From assembly GCF_001425745.1 (NCBI RefSeq), contig NZ_LMDF01000007.1:472973-536972 (forward strand): DNA of 64,000 nucleotides, given 5' to 3'. How positions within the stretch are numbered: position 1 is the stretch's first letter; each line of letters starts with the position of its first letter. The stretch comes from Caulobacter sp. Root343 (lineage in GTDB: Bacteria > Pseudomonadota > Alphaproteobacteria > Caulobacterales > Caulobacteraceae). Shown here one piece after another: positions 36,096-47,133 of this stretch. A model generated the notes under the pieces. The model did not search any database. It was given only the letters and a program-made list of their open reading frames with translations, and was not told the DNA's origin. The translations under genes and the position numbers were made by a program.

Positions 36096-37277
36096 TCAGC
36101 CGAGCTCGGACATGACCTCCGCGGCCTCGGCGAAAGCGGTGTTGGCCGCCGGAACCCCGGCATAGATGGCGATCTGCATCAGCACCTCCTTGAGCTCGTC
36201 CTGAGTGAAGCCGCCCTGTTCGAGGCCGGCGCGGACGTGAAGGCGGAACTCCTCCCAGCGGGCCAAGCTGGCGCAGATGGCCAGCACCAACAGGCGCCGG
36301 GTGCGGTGATCCAGCCCCGGGCGACCCCAGATCTCGTTCCAGGCGTAGCGGGTGATCATCGCCTGGTAGTCGGCGGTGAACGGCGTGCGGCCCGCCAGCG
36401 ACTTGTCGACCCAGGCGTCGCCCAGGACCTTTCGGCGTGTGACGAGGCCGGCTTCGAACAGCGCGTCCTTGGCGTCCTGGATGGCGGTTCCGTGCAGCAC
36501 CTCGGCCAAGAAACCGCGCACGGCGCCGGCGAAGGCGGCGGGGGCCTCGAGGCTGGGCAGATGGGCGCCCTCGACCACGGCGTGGCGAGCGCCGGCGATA
36601 GCGGCGACGATCCGGTCGCCATGACCCTCGAACGGCGTGGCGATGTCCTTGGCGCCGGTGAGCACCAGGGTCGGGGCGGTGATGGCCGGCAAGCGGTCGA
36701 GCAGGGCCATGTCGCGGATCGCGGCGCCGCAGCCGCAATAGCCGTCGGGGCTTTGGGCCAGGATGCCGGCGCGGACGGTGTCGATCACGTCGGGACGCCG
36801 CGCGCGGAAGTCGTCGGAGAAGAACCGGCCCAACACCGCTTCGACGATCGCGCCCAAACCCTCGGCGCGGATCACCGCCAGACGCTGGTCCCAGGTCGAT
36901 GGATCCATCGCCGGGGAGGTGCAGGCCAGGATCAGGGCCTCGACACGTTCCGGCGCCCTCGGCGCGAGCGCCATGGCGATCATGGCCCCCAGCGAGGTGC
37001 CGCAGATCGAAGCTTTGGCGACGCCCGCCGCGTCCATGACCGCCAGCACGTCGTCGGCCAGCAGATCCAGGCTGTAGTCACCGGCTGGCGCGTCCGAGGC
37101 GCCGTGGCCACGGGTGTCCAGGCGCAAGACGCGGAAGTCGGGCGTCAGGTGCGGGACGGCCAGATCGTAGAGGGAAAGGTCCAGGCCGATCGAGTTCAGC
37201 AGCACCAGGACCGGCTTGTCGGCCGCGCCGTCGAGTCGCCAGTATATGCGAGCCCTGTGGGAAGTGGCGAAGGGCAT
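36096..37277 (-). CDS. pcaDC: Fused 3-oxoadipate enol-lactonase / 4-carboxymuconolactone decarboxylase (PcaD-PcaC)
   Basis: Bifunctional beta-ketoadipate enzyme of 393 residues. The N-terminal alpha/beta-hydrolase (residues 1-260) has the nucleophile motif CGTSLGAM near residue 93, an Asp in LVLTGAKDIATPF, and a His in EGAHLPSLEAP. It opens the enol-lactone to 3-oxoadipate. The C-terminal domain (residues 270-393) is a carboxymuconolactone decarboxylase (HTRRLLVLAICASLARWEEF onward). The fusion, called PcaL in some species, links two consecutive steps in reverse order. It overlaps pcaB by one base (TGATG). Confidence 0.93.
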   Translation of the reverse strand: MPFATSHRARIYWRLDGAADKPVLVLLNSIGLDLSLYDLAVPHLTPDFRVLRLDTRGHGASDAPAGDYSLDLLADDVLAVMDAAGVAKASICGTSLGAMIAMALAPRAPERVEALILACTSPAMDPSTWDQRLAVIRAEGLGAIVEAVLGRFFSDDFRARRPDVIDTVRAGILAQSPDGYCGCGAAIRDMALLDRLPAITAPTLVLTGAKDIATPFEGHGDRIVAAIAGARHAVVEGAHLPSLEAPAAFAGAVRGFLAEVLHGTAIQDAKDALFEAGLVTRRKVLGDAWVDKSLAGRTPFTADYQAMITRYAWNEIWGRPGLDHRTRRLLVLAICASLARWEEFRLHVRAGLEQGGFTQDELKEVLMQIAIYAGVPAANTAFAEAAEVMSELG

Positions 37278-38428
37278 CAGCGGTCCTCATTCCGATGTTC
37301 AGTCAGGGCGCGGGCGACCAGAGCCTCGGACTCGCCGAGGTCGATCCCCACCCCGGCGGCGACGAGGTTGGCGGCCATGCGGGCGGGGTCGACCTCCAGC
37401 CCTTCGACGACCAGCGCCATGGCGCTGAGGGCGCCGTGGGTCAGCTGAAAGAGTTCGGCCAGCACAGGCGCCTCGACCTGCCAACCGCCCAGGCCGCGTT
37501 CGTGGTGCTGGAAGGCGAGGGCGGAAAGGACGGTCGCCGCCAGGTGAGGCGCACGTACGGCCGCCGACAGGGCGACCTGGCAGCCGGTGGGATTGCGCTT
37601 GTGCGCCATGGCCGAGGAGCCGCCCCGGCCTTCGACGCGCGGCTCGAAGGCTTCGGCCACTTCAGCCTGGGCCAACAGCGCGATGTCGCCGGCGATCTTG
37701 CCGACCGCGCCGACCAGGATGGCCAGGCTGGACGCCAGGCCCGCGAGGCCATCGCGCCGCGCGTGCCAGGGCGTGGCGCTCGCGGGCAGGTTCAGCAGCA
37801 CCGCCATGCGCTCGGCGACGACCTGGCCCTGACCATCCAGCCCCGCCAGTGTTCCGGCCGCTCCGCCTAGTTGCAGCCGGATGGCGGCGGCCTGCTCGGT
37901 CTCGAAGCGGGCGAGGGCGGCGTCGACGCCTTGCAGCCAGCCGGCGACCTTCAGGCCGAAGGTGATCGGCAGGGCGGGTTGCAACAGGGTGCGGCCCAGC
38001 ATCGGCGTGGCCGCGTGACGTTCGGCGAGGATCGCCAGAGCGTCGGCGAGGCGGACGCCTTCAACCCGGATGAGCGCGGCGCCGGCCTTGGCCTGCAGCA
38101 TCAGCGCGGTGTCCGCCAAGTCCTGGCTGGTCGCGCCCTTGTGCAGCAGCGGCGCGATGTCGGGCGGCAGCCGATCGCGCAGGGCGCTGACCAGCGGAAT
38201 GGCCAAGGTCCCGGCGTGGGCGGCCTCACGGGCGAGCGTTTCGATGTCCAGCGGTTGCGCGCAGGCGTCCGCGATCGCGTCGGCAGCTGCCGTCTCGATC
38301 AGGCCCGCCTCGGCCTGGGCGCGGGCCAGGGCGACTTCAAAGTCCAACGCGGCGCGCAGCAACGCCTCGTCACCGAAGGCCGCCAGCATGGCGGGGGTCG
38401 AGGCGGGAAGATCGCGCAGCAGGGACAA
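37277..38428 (-). CDS. pcaB: 3-carboxy-cis,cis-muconate cycloisomerase
   Basis: Fumarase/aspartase-superfamily enzyme that lactonises 3-carboxymuconate to 4-carboxymuconolactone. 383 residues, somewhat shorter than the roughly 450 of many PcaB proteins because the C-terminal part is reduced. The superfamily signature GGSSAMAHKRNPTGCQ lies near residue 269 and HKGATSQDLADTAL near residue 96. It lies between pcaG and pcaDC with short or overlapping joints, in pathway order. Confidence 0.92.
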   Translation of the reverse strand: MSLLRDLPASTPAMLAAFGDEALLRAALDFEVALARAQAEAGLIETAAADAIADACAQPLDIETLAREAAHAGTLAIPLVSALRDRLPPDIAPLLHKGATSQDLADTALMLQAKAGAALIRVEGVRLADALAILAERHAATPMLGRTLLQPALPITFGLKVAGWLQGVDAALARFETEQAAAIRLQLGGAAGTLAGLDGQGQVVAERMAVLLNLPASATPWHARRDGLAGLASSLAILVGAVGKIAGDIALLAQAEVAEAFEPRVEGRGGSSAMAHKRNPTGCQVALSAAVRAPHLAATVLSALAFQHHERGLGGWQVEAPVLAELFQLTHGALSAMALVVEGLEVDPARMAANLVAAGVGIDLGESEALVARALTEHRNEDR

Positions 38429-38443
38429 ACGGAAACCTTTCGA

Positions 38444-39130
38444 TCAGACGTCGAAGAAGACGGTTTCCCGCTCGCCTTGCAAGACGATGTCGAACCGCCA
38501 GACGCCGTCGATCTCGCGGGCGACCAAGGTGTCGCGGCGCTCGGCCGGGACCAGGGCCAGGATCGGGTCGCTGGCGTTCTCGGCCGCGTCCTCGAAATAG
38601 ATCCGCGTGACGAGGCGCTTGATGACGCCCCGGCCAAAGACGCTGACGGCGATGTGCGGCGCCTGCGCGCTGTCGCCGGGTCCTGGGACCGGGCCGGGCC
38701 GTACCGTCTTGAAGCGGTAGAGGCCGCTTTCGTTCGTGGCCGCGCGACCGAAGCCGATGAACCCTTCGTCCAGCGGAAGGTTCGAGCGGTCGTCATCGGG
38801 GCTGGCGTAGCGGCCCGCCGCGTTGGCCTGCCAGATCTCGATCATGGCGTCCGGCACGGGCTTGCCATCGGCGTCATAGACGACACCCTCAAGCGTGATC
38901 GTCTCGCCGGCGACGGCCCCACGCGGCGGCGACAAGTTGAGGACGTAATGCTCTTCCGGAAACAGCTCCGGCCGAGCGCCCATGTCGGACTGTCCCACCA
39001 AGTCGGCGCCGCCCTTCCAGGGCAGACCATAGTGGAAGAACGGGCCGACGGTCTGGGATGGCGTCTGGCCGAACAGGGCCGGATCCTGATTGTCCTGGCG
39101 CGGGGCCGGGTTGACCAACTCAGTCGTCAT
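38444..39130 (-). CDS. pcaG: Protocatechuate 3,4-dioxygenase, alpha subunit
   Basis: Structural subunit of the iron(III) ring-cleaving dioxygenase, 228 residues. It has the family N-terminus (TPSQTVGPFFHYGLPW near residue 23), the shared core EGVVYDADGKPVPDAMIEIWQANAAGRY, and lacks the full metal ligand set of the beta subunit, as expected (APHIAVSVFGRG in place of the HIH motif). It overlaps the end of pcaH by 11 bases, so the two subunits are likely co-translated. Confidence 0.94.
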   Translation of the reverse strand: MTTELVNPAPRQDNQDPALFGQTPSQTVGPFFHYGLPWKGGADLVGQSDMGARPELFPEEHYVLNLSPPRGAVAGETITLEGVVYDADGKPVPDAMIEIWQANAAGRYASPDDDRSNLPLDEGFIGFGRAATNESGLYRFKTVRPGPVPGPGDSAQAPHIAVSVFGRGVIKRLVTRIYFEDAAENASDPILALVPAERRDTLVAREIDGVWRFDIVLQGERETVFFDV

Positions 39131-39833
39131 GATCGTCCTCGAAAGGCGTGGCCTCGCGGCCGCGCAGCACCACGTCGAACAGATAGCCCAGCGCCCAGTT
39201 GGCCTGGCTCGTGCCGATGTCGAAGCGCGAGACCATGCGCTGGCGGAACGGCATGGGCACGGCGTTGGCGATCGGGTCGATCTCGATCAGCGGGTCGTCG
39301 GGGAAGTACATCTGGGTGATCAGGCGCGTGGCGAAGGCCGGGCCTAGCAGGGACAGATGGATGTGCGACGGCCGCCAGGCGTTGTGATGGTTGCCCCACG
39401 GATAGGCGCCGGGGCGGACGGTCACATAGCGATAGCGGCCCTCGGCGTCGGTGACCACGCGGCCGGCGCCGGTGAAGTTGGGGTCCAGAGGAGCGTCCCA
39501 CTGGTCCTTCTTGTGGATGTAGCGGCCGGCGGCGTTGGCCTGCCAGATCTCCATGACGGCGTTGGGCACCGGACGGCCTTGCTCGTCCAGAACCCGGCCG
39601 GAGACGATGATCCTCTGGCCCTGCGGCATTCCCGCGTGCTGCGCCGTCAGGTCGGCCAGGGCGCCGCCCATCAGGTTCTCCCAACAGCCGGCCGGACCGG
39701 TGGTCTCGGTCAGGGTGTGCGGGATCCTGACCAGCGGCTGGCGCGGCGAGCGGGCCACGGTCGAGGCGTAGCCGGGATGCAACGACGGCGGCTGGCTGGC
39801 GTCTTCGCGGGCATAGGGCAGGATCAGCGACAT
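39120..39833 (-). CDS. pcaH: Protocatechuate 3,4-dioxygenase, beta subunit
   Basis: Catalytic subunit that binds Fe(III) and opens protocatechuate between the hydroxyls. 237 residues. The iron ligands are visible: Tyr in AAGRYIHKKDQWDAPLDPNF near residue 107, Tyr in RPGAYPWGNHHNAW near residue 145, and the two His in RPSHIHLSLLG near residues 158-160. The start lies nine bases after the pcaF stop. The preceding pcaF gene acts last in the pathway, so gene order does not follow reaction order. Confidence 0.95.
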   Translation of the reverse strand: MSLILPYAREDASQPPSLHPGYASTVARSPRQPLVRIPHTLTETTGPAGCWENLMGGALADLTAQHAGMPQGQRIIVSGRVLDEQGRPVPNAVMEIWQANAAGRYIHKKDQWDAPLDPNFTGAGRVVTDAEGRYRYVTVRPGAYPWGNHHNAWRPSHIHLSLLGPAFATRLITQMYFPDDPLIEIDPIANAVPMPFRQRMVSRFDIGTSQANWALGYLFDVVLRGREATPFEDDHDD

Positions 39834-39842
39834 GACGATCTC

Positions 39843-41038
<1,196 letters not shown>

Positions 41039-41042
<4 letters not shown>

Positions 41043-41698
41043 TGGAAGGCTCCCGGATCGAAGGCGGCGCGGGTCTTCGCGCGCACCTCATCCAAACGAA
41101 CGTTTGGCGCCAGTTCAATGAGTTTCAGGCTCTTGTCCCCCGAGGGGCTCCGTCGCTCCAGGTCGAAGACGCACAGGTCGGTGATCACCAGGTCGACGCA
41201 GCCGGCGCCGGTCAGGGGCAGGGCGCAGCGTTCGAGGATCTTGCTTTCGCCGGCTTTGTTGGCGTGGTCCATGACCACGATCACCCGCTTGACGCCAGCG
41301 ACCAGGTCCATGGCCCCGCCCATGCCCTTCACCATCTTGCCAGGGATGGTCCAGTTGGCGATGTCGCCGTTCTGGGCCACCTCCATCGCCCCCAGCACCG
41401 TCAGGTCGATGTGCCCACCGCGGATCATGGCGAAGCTCTGGGCGCTGTCGAAGAAGCTGGAGGTCGGCAGCTTGGTGATGGTTTGCTTGCCGGCGTTGAT
41501 CAGATCCGGATCGGCCTCGTCCTCATAGGGGAAGGGGCCCATGCCCAGCATGCCGTTCTCGCTCTGCAAGGTGACGTGCACGCCCTCGGGAATGTGGTTG
41601 GCCACCAGGGTCGGGATGCCGATTCCCAGGTTGACGTAGAAGCCGTCCTGCAGCTCGCGGGCGGCGCGGGCCGCCATCTCGTCGCGGGTCCAGGCCAT
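41039..41698 (-). CDS. pcaJ: 3-oxoadipate CoA-transferase, subunit B
   Basis: Beta subunit of the succinyl-CoA:3-oxoadipate CoA-transferase, 219 residues. The catalytic glutamate is in [14 protein letters not shown] near residue 49. [18 protein letters not shown] near residue 22 and the [24 protein letters not shown] block near residue 95 are family-typical. It overlaps pcaI by one base (TGATG) and pcaF by four. A succinyl-CoA:acetoacetate transferase is a close relative; the operon decides for PcaJ. Confidence 0.94.
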
Positions 41699-42420
41699 CA
41701 GACGATCTCCCCTTGGGCTTCACGTGGGCGGGTCGTCAGCTTCTCGATCCGCTTCTCGTTGATCGTCGACTTGATGATGCGGTCGACATAGATGCCCGGC
41801 GTATGGATGGCGTTGGCGTCAAGTTTGCCCGCCTCGACGATTTCCTCGACCTCGACGATGGTGACCTTGCCGGCCGTGGCCATCACCGGGTTGAAGTTCC
41901 GCGCCGTCATCCGGAACATCAGGTTGCCTTCCGGATCGGCCTTCCAGGCCTTGATGATCGCCAGGTCGGCGCGCAGCCAGGTCTCGCGGACATAGGTTTC
42001 ACCCTCGAAGGTCTCGACCGGCTTGCCCTCGGCCACCACCGTGCCGACGCCGGTCTTGGTATAGAAGGCAGGGATGCCCGCGCCGCCGGCCCGGATGCGC
42101 TCGGCCAGGGTGCCCTGCGGGTTCAGCTCCAGCTCCAGCTCGCCCGACAAGTAGAGCTGTTCGAACAGCTTGTTCTCGCCGACGTACGAACTGATCATCT
42201 TCCGGATTTGGCCGTTGTCGAGCAGCATCCACAGGCCGAAGCCGTCGGCCCCGCAGTTGTTGCTGATCACGGTCAGGTTCCTGACGCCGGTGTCCTTCAG
42301 GGCCGGGATCAAGGTTTCGGGATTACCCGACAGGCCAAAGCCGCCCGACATCAGGGTCATGCCGTCGAAGGTGACGCCCTCCAGGGCGGCCGCGGCGCTG
42401 TCGTAGATCTTGCTTTTCAT
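41698..42420 (-). CDS. pcaI: 3-oxoadipate CoA-transferase, subunit A
   Basis: Alpha subunit partner of PcaJ, 240 residues. It has the [16 protein letters not shown] glycine-rich loop near residue 26, [30 protein letters not shown] near residue 54, and the [25 protein letters not shown] block near residue 105, all characteristic of CoA-transferase subunit A. It follows pobA by 18 bases in the same orientation; an AGGAG site precedes the ATG. Confidence 0.94.
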   Translation of the reverse strand: MKSKIYDSAAAALEGVTFDGMTLMSGGFGLSGNPETLIPALKDTGVRNLTVISNNCGADGFGLWMLLDNGQIRKMISSYVGENKLFEQLYLSGELELELNPQGTLAERIRAGGAGIPAFYTKTGVGTVVAEGKPVETFEGETYVRETWLRADLAIIKAWKADPEGNLMFRMTARNFNPVMATAGKVTIVEVEEIVEAGKLDANAIHTPGIYVDRIIKSTINEKRIEKLTTRPREAQGEIV

Positions 42421-42438
42421 GATGTCTCCTGGACGCGG

Positions 42439-43674
<1,236 letters not shown>

Positions 43675-43763
43675 TCAGCAATTAGGATGGACAGAGCATC
43701 ACAAAAGTTGGACTTTTCGACCCATAGCGCTAGCTCCCGAACCTCGGCGCGGAGGCCCAGAAC

Positions 43764-44657
43764 TTGTCGAAAAACCCCGCAGTTCCGAGCTTCTTTCTAT
43801 TCGGAGAGCCCTTGAGAACCGTTGAGGGCAAGTTCATCCACCTCGAAGAATTGGACGATCGGACTCGGCCCAATGATTGGAACATCCGCGCCCACGCGCA
43901 CGCGGACCTCAATCACGTCTTCCACATCACCGCCGGCGGCGGCGTGATGCATGTGGACGGCGAGACGATCGCCTTTGCCGCACCGTGCCTGTTGCTGGTC
44001 CCGTCCGGCCGGGTCCACGGCTTCGCCTATGAGGTCGAGACGGCCGGTTCGGTGCTGACGGTCGCCGATAGCTATCTTCGCGACCTGACCATGCGTGAGC
44101 CGGCGTTCGCGGACCTGTTCCAGGCGCCGCGCCAGCTGCCGCTGGATCCACAGTCCCGGATCGCGGCCTCGCTGGAGGCCTTGTCACGCGAGCTCGTCTG
44201 GACCGCCCCGGCCGGCGGCGCGGCGGTCGAAGCCCATCTGTTGACGGTCCTGGTGGAGGCGCTGCGGCGGCTGGTTCGAGGCGAGGCCGCCAGTCCGGCC
44301 GCTCAGGGCGGGCACGTCACCCTGGTCGCCCGGTTCCGCGAGCTGGTCGAGGCGCACTATCGCCAGGGCCTGCCGATGGAGGCCTATGCCCGGCGGCTTG
44401 GCGTCACGGTCGCCCGTCTGCGCGCCGCGTGTCTGAGGGCCGCCGGCGCCTCGCCGCTGCGCCTGGTGCAGGACCGGTTGCTGTTGGAGGCCAAGCGCGC
44501 CCTTCTGTACTCGAACATGACGATCGCGGAGGTCGCTTATCATTTGGGCTTCGAGGATCCGGCCTACTTCTCACGCTTCTTCGCCAAGGCCGAAGGGGTT
44601 TCGCCCAAACGCTATCGCGCCGAGCGGGCGGACCGTTCGCCCACGATAGCGGCGTAA
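43764..44657 (+). CDS. pobR: AraC-family regulator, probable PobR
   Basis: Activator with an N-terminal cupin-like sensing domain (residues 20-120, HADLNHVFHITAGGGVMHVDG) and a C-terminal double HTH (residues 195-290, ending YHLGFEDPAYFSRFFAKAEGVSPKRYR), 297 residues. The TTG at 43764 has GGAGG eight bases upstream. It is divergent from pobA with 149 bases between, the arrangement of AraC-type PobR proteins that respond to 4-hydroxybenzoate. Assignment to PobR is by position; it might respond to another phenolic acid. Confidence 0.83.
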   Translation: MSKNPAVPSFFLFGEPLRTVEGKFIHLEELDDRTRPNDWNIRAHAHADLNHVFHITAGGGVMHVDGETIAFAAPCLLLVPSGRVHGFAYEVETAGSVLTVADSYLRDLTMREPAFADLFQAPRQLPLDPQSRIAASLEALSRELVWTAPAGGAAVEAHLLTVLVEALRRLVRGEAASPAAQGGHVTLVARFRELVEAHYRQGLPMEAYARRLGVTVARLRAACLRAAGASPLRLVQDRLLLEAKRALLYSNMTIAEVAYHLGFEDPAYFSRFFAKAEGVSPKRYRAERADRSPTIAA

Positions 44658-44691
44658 CTTGGCGCGCAACCCAAACGTCGGCTTGCGCATA

Positions 44692-44730
44692 TTGTTTGCT
44701 TGGCGTACAAAATGTCGAGCGTACAAATAA
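44692..44730 (+). promoter_or_regulatory. Repeated GCGTACAAA elements upstream of the ferulate operon
   Basis: GCGTACAAA occurs at 44703-44711 and 44719-44727, a 16-bp period, and TTTG lies upstream near 44695 so that TTTG...ACAAA forms an imperfect inverted repeat. The position 60-95 bases before vdh fits an operator. The cognate regulator is not known; the marR genes in the window are candidates. Confidence 0.4.
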
Positions 44731-44750
44731 TCAGCGCCACGATGCGCTTC

Positions 44751-44780
44751 CGCGCCAAGGGAAGGCGCGCCAAGGGAAGG
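44751..44780 (+). repeat. Exact 15-bp tandem duplication carrying the vdh ribosome-binding site
   Basis: CGCGCCAAGGGAAGG is present twice in tandem (44751-44765, 44766-44780). The second copy puts AAGGGAAGG seven bases before the vdh ATG; the first copy duplicates the same purine-rich site. It looks like a recent slippage or unequal exchange. Confidence 0.8.
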
Positions 44781-44787
44781 AACGACC

Positions 44788-46200
44788 ATGAGCTCGACCC
44801 AGGCCGTCTTCGAGCGTCTCGACCCCGTCACCGGCGCGATCGCCACCACCTCCGCCGCCATGACCCCGGACCAGGCCCGCGCCGCCGTTGACGCGGCGCA
44901 AGCCGCTCTGCCTGCCTGGAGCGCGCTGGGGCCGAATGCCCGCCGCGCCTTGCTGTCGAAGGCCGCCGAGGCGCTGGAGGCGCGCGCCGACGCCTTCGTC
45001 GCGGCGATGATGGGCGAGATCGGCGCGACCGAGGGCTGGGCGCGTTTCAACCTGATGCTGGCCGCTTCGATGGTCCGCGAGGCCGCGGCCCTGACCACCC
45101 AGATCAACGGCGAGGTGATCCCGTCCGACAAGCCCGGCTGCCTGGCCATGGCGGTGCGCGAGCCGGTCGGCGTGATCCTGGGCATCGCGCCCTGGAATGC
45201 GCCGATCATCCTGGGCGTCCGCGCGGTGGCCACGCCGCTGGCCTGTGGCAACACCGTGGTGCTGAAGGCCTCCGAGAGCTGCCCGCGCACCCACGAGCTG
45301 ATCGCCGAGGCCTTCGCCGCGGCGGGCCTGCCGAAGGGCGCGCTGTCGATCGTCACCAATGCTCCGAAGGATGCGGCCGAGGTGGTCGGCGCCCTGATCG
45401 ACCATCCGGCCGTGCGGCGGATCAATTTCACCGGCTCGACCGCCGTGGGCAAGATCATCGCCAAGCGGGCGGCCGAGCATCTCAAGCCGGTGCTGCTGGA
45501 ACTGGGTGGCAAGGCGCCGTTGGTCGTACTGGAGGACGCCGACCTCGACGAGGCCGTCAAGGCCGCCGCCTTCGGCGCCTTCATGAACCAGGGCCAGATC
45601 TGCATGTCGACCGAGCGCATCATCGTCGTCGACGCCGTGGCCGACGCCTTCGTCGAGAAGTTCGCCGCCAAGGCCTCGAGCCTGACGGTCGGCGATCCGC
45701 GCGAAGGCAAGACGCCGCTCGGCGCCGTGGTCGACCTGAAGACGGTCACCCACGTCCAGGGCCTGGTGGCCGACGCCGTCGCCGCCGGGGCCGTGCAGGT
45801 CAGCGGCGGCCCGGCCCGGGGCGTGCTGATGCCCGCCACCGTGGTCGACAAGGTCACGCCGGCCATGCGCCTGTTCCGCGAGGAGAGCTTCGGCCCGGTC
45901 GTGGGCGTGATCCGCGCGCGCGACGAAGAGCACGCCATCGCCCTGGCCAACGACACCGAATACGGTCTCTCGGCCTCGATCTTCACCCGTGACATCGCGC
46001 GGGGCCTGAAGGTCGCGCGGCGGATCCAGTCCGGCATCTGCCACGTCAACGGACCGACCGTGCACGACGAGGCCCAGATGCCGTTCGGCGGCGTCAAGGC
46101 CTCGGGCTACGGCCGCTTCGGCGGCAAGGCCGGGATCGACGCCTTCACCGAGCTACGCTGGATCACGGTCGAGACCCAAGCCGGCCACTTCCCGATCTGA
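44788..46200 (+). CDS. vdh: Vanillin dehydrogenase (NAD-dependent aldehyde dehydrogenase)
   Basis: Oxidises vanillin to vanillate and 4-hydroxybenzaldehyde to 4-hydroxybenzoate. 470 residues, no signal peptide. ALDH features: Asn in PWNAPIILG near residue 136, FTGSTAVGK near residue 212, active Glu in LLELGGKAPLV near residue 235, nucleophile Cys in NQGQICMSTERI near residue 271, and the EESFGPVVGV block near residue 371. The group of Vdh/salicylaldehyde dehydrogenases has this pattern. It is the first gene of a run with the hydratase-lyase and CoA synthetase, which gives the substrate. Confidence 0.9.
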   Translation: MSSTQAVFERLDPVTGAIATTSAAMTPDQARAAVDAAQAALPAWSALGPNARRALLSKAAEALEARADAFVAAMMGEIGATEGWARFNLMLAASMVREAAALTTQINGEVIPSDKPGCLAMAVREPVGVILGIAPWNAPIILGVRAVATPLACGNTVVLKASESCPRTHELIAEAFAAAGLPKGALSIVTNAPKDAAEVVGALIDHPAVRRINFTGSTAVGKIIAKRAAEHLKPVLLELGGKAPLVVLEDADLDEAVKAAAFGAFMNQGQICMSTERIIVVDAVADAFVEKFAAKASSLTVGDPREGKTPLGAVVDLKTVTHVQGLVADAVAAGAVQVSGGPARGVLMPATVVDKVTPAMRLFREESFGPVVGVIRARDEEHAIALANDTEYGLSASIFTRDIARGLKVARRIQSGICHVNGPTVHDEAQMPFGGVKASGYGRFGGKAGIDAFTELRWITVETQAGHFPI

Positions 46201-46220
46201 CATCCCCCGATCTGACATCC
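46191..46220 (+). repeat. Exact 15-bp tandem duplication spanning the vdh stop
   Basis: CCCGATCTGACATCC is present at 46191-46205 and again at 46206-46220. The first copy contains the last codons and the TGA of vdh. The protein is not changed, since the stop is in the first copy. Confidence 0.8.
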
Positions 46221-46265
46221 CGTGGGGCGCCTCGCGTCGCCCTCTATGATTTCCAAGGACCGAGC

Positions 46266-47093
46266 ATGACCGACGCCAACGACACCGCGACCTTTCGTGT
46301 CGAGAACCGCATCGCCTGGGTGAAGTTCAATCGCCCCGACAAGCGTAATTGCATGAGCCCCACCCTGAACCGGCGCATGATGGAGGTGCTGGACGAGCTG
46401 GAGTTCCGCGACGACGTCGGCGTCCTGGTCCTGACCGGCGAAGGCTCGGCCTGGTCGGCGGGCATGGACCTGAAAGAATACTTCCGTGAAACGGAAGCGA
46501 AGGGCCTGGGCGCGACCCGCCAGGCTCAGCGCGAGTCCTACGGCTGGTGGCGGCGCCTGCGCTGGTACCAGAAGCCGACCATCGCCATGGTCAACGGCTG
46601 GTGCTTCGGCGGCGGCTATGGCCCGCTCTATTCCTGCGACCTGGCGATCGCGGCCGACGAGGCCCAGTTCGCCCTGTCGGAGATCAACTGGGGCATCCTG
46701 CCGGGCGGCGGCGCCACCAAGGTGGTGGTCGACCTGATGCCGCTGCGCGACGCGATGTACCACGCCATGACCGGCGAGCTGATCGACGGCCAGAAGGCCG
46801 CCGCCTGGCGTCTGGTCAACGAGAGCGTGCCGCTGGAGCGCCTGGAGGCGCGGGTGCGTGAGCTCGCCGAGGTGCTGCTGCAGAAGAACCCGGTGGCCCT
46901 GAAGGCGACCAAGGACGCTGTCCGGCGGGTCAAGGAAATGACCTACGACAGCGCCGAGGACTATCTGGTCCGGGCTCAGGAGGCGGCCAACTCGTTCGAC
47001 AACGAGGGGCGTAAGGAGGGCATCAAGCAGTTCATCGACGACAAGACCTATAAGCCGGGACTGGGCGCCTACGATCTCGCCAAGCAGAGCTGA
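46266..47093 (+). CDS. ech: Hydroxycinnamoyl-CoA hydratase-lyase (feruloyl-CoA hydratase/lyase, HCHL)
   Basis: Crotonase-superfamily enzyme that hydrates feruloyl-CoA or coumaroyl-CoA and cleaves it to vanillin or 4-hydroxybenzaldehyde plus acetyl-CoA. 275 residues, very close to Pseudomonas HCHL in length. Diagnostic stretches: NRPDKRNCMSPTLNR near residue 23, AGMDLKEYFRE near residue 67, AMVNGWCFGGGYGPL near residue 105 (oxyanion hole), the catalytic Glu in FALSEINWGILPG near residue 140, and the C-terminal FIDDKTYKPGLGAY. It lies between vdh and the CoA synthetase, which supply and use its intermediates. Confidence 0.95.
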   Translation: MTDANDTATFRVENRIAWVKFNRPDKRNCMSPTLNRRMMEVLDELEFRDDVGVLVLTGEGSAWSAGMDLKEYFRETEAKGLGATRQAQRESYGWWRRLRWYQKPTIAMVNGWCFGGGYGPLYSCDLAIAADEAQFALSEINWGILPGGGATKVVVDLMPLRDAMYHAMTGELIDGQKAAAWRLVNESVPLERLEARVRELAEVLLQKNPVALKATKDAVRRVKEMTYDSAEDYLVRAQEAANSFDNEGRKEGIKQFIDDKTYKPGLGAYDLAKQS

Positions 47094-47133
47094 GACGGGC
47101 AGGGGAGGAAACGACGGCGGGAGGGACGATCAG

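Noticed and set aside
44751..44780. Target-site duplication of an insertion sequence
   Set aside because: The copies are directly adjacent with nothing between them and no inverted repeats or transposase nearby.
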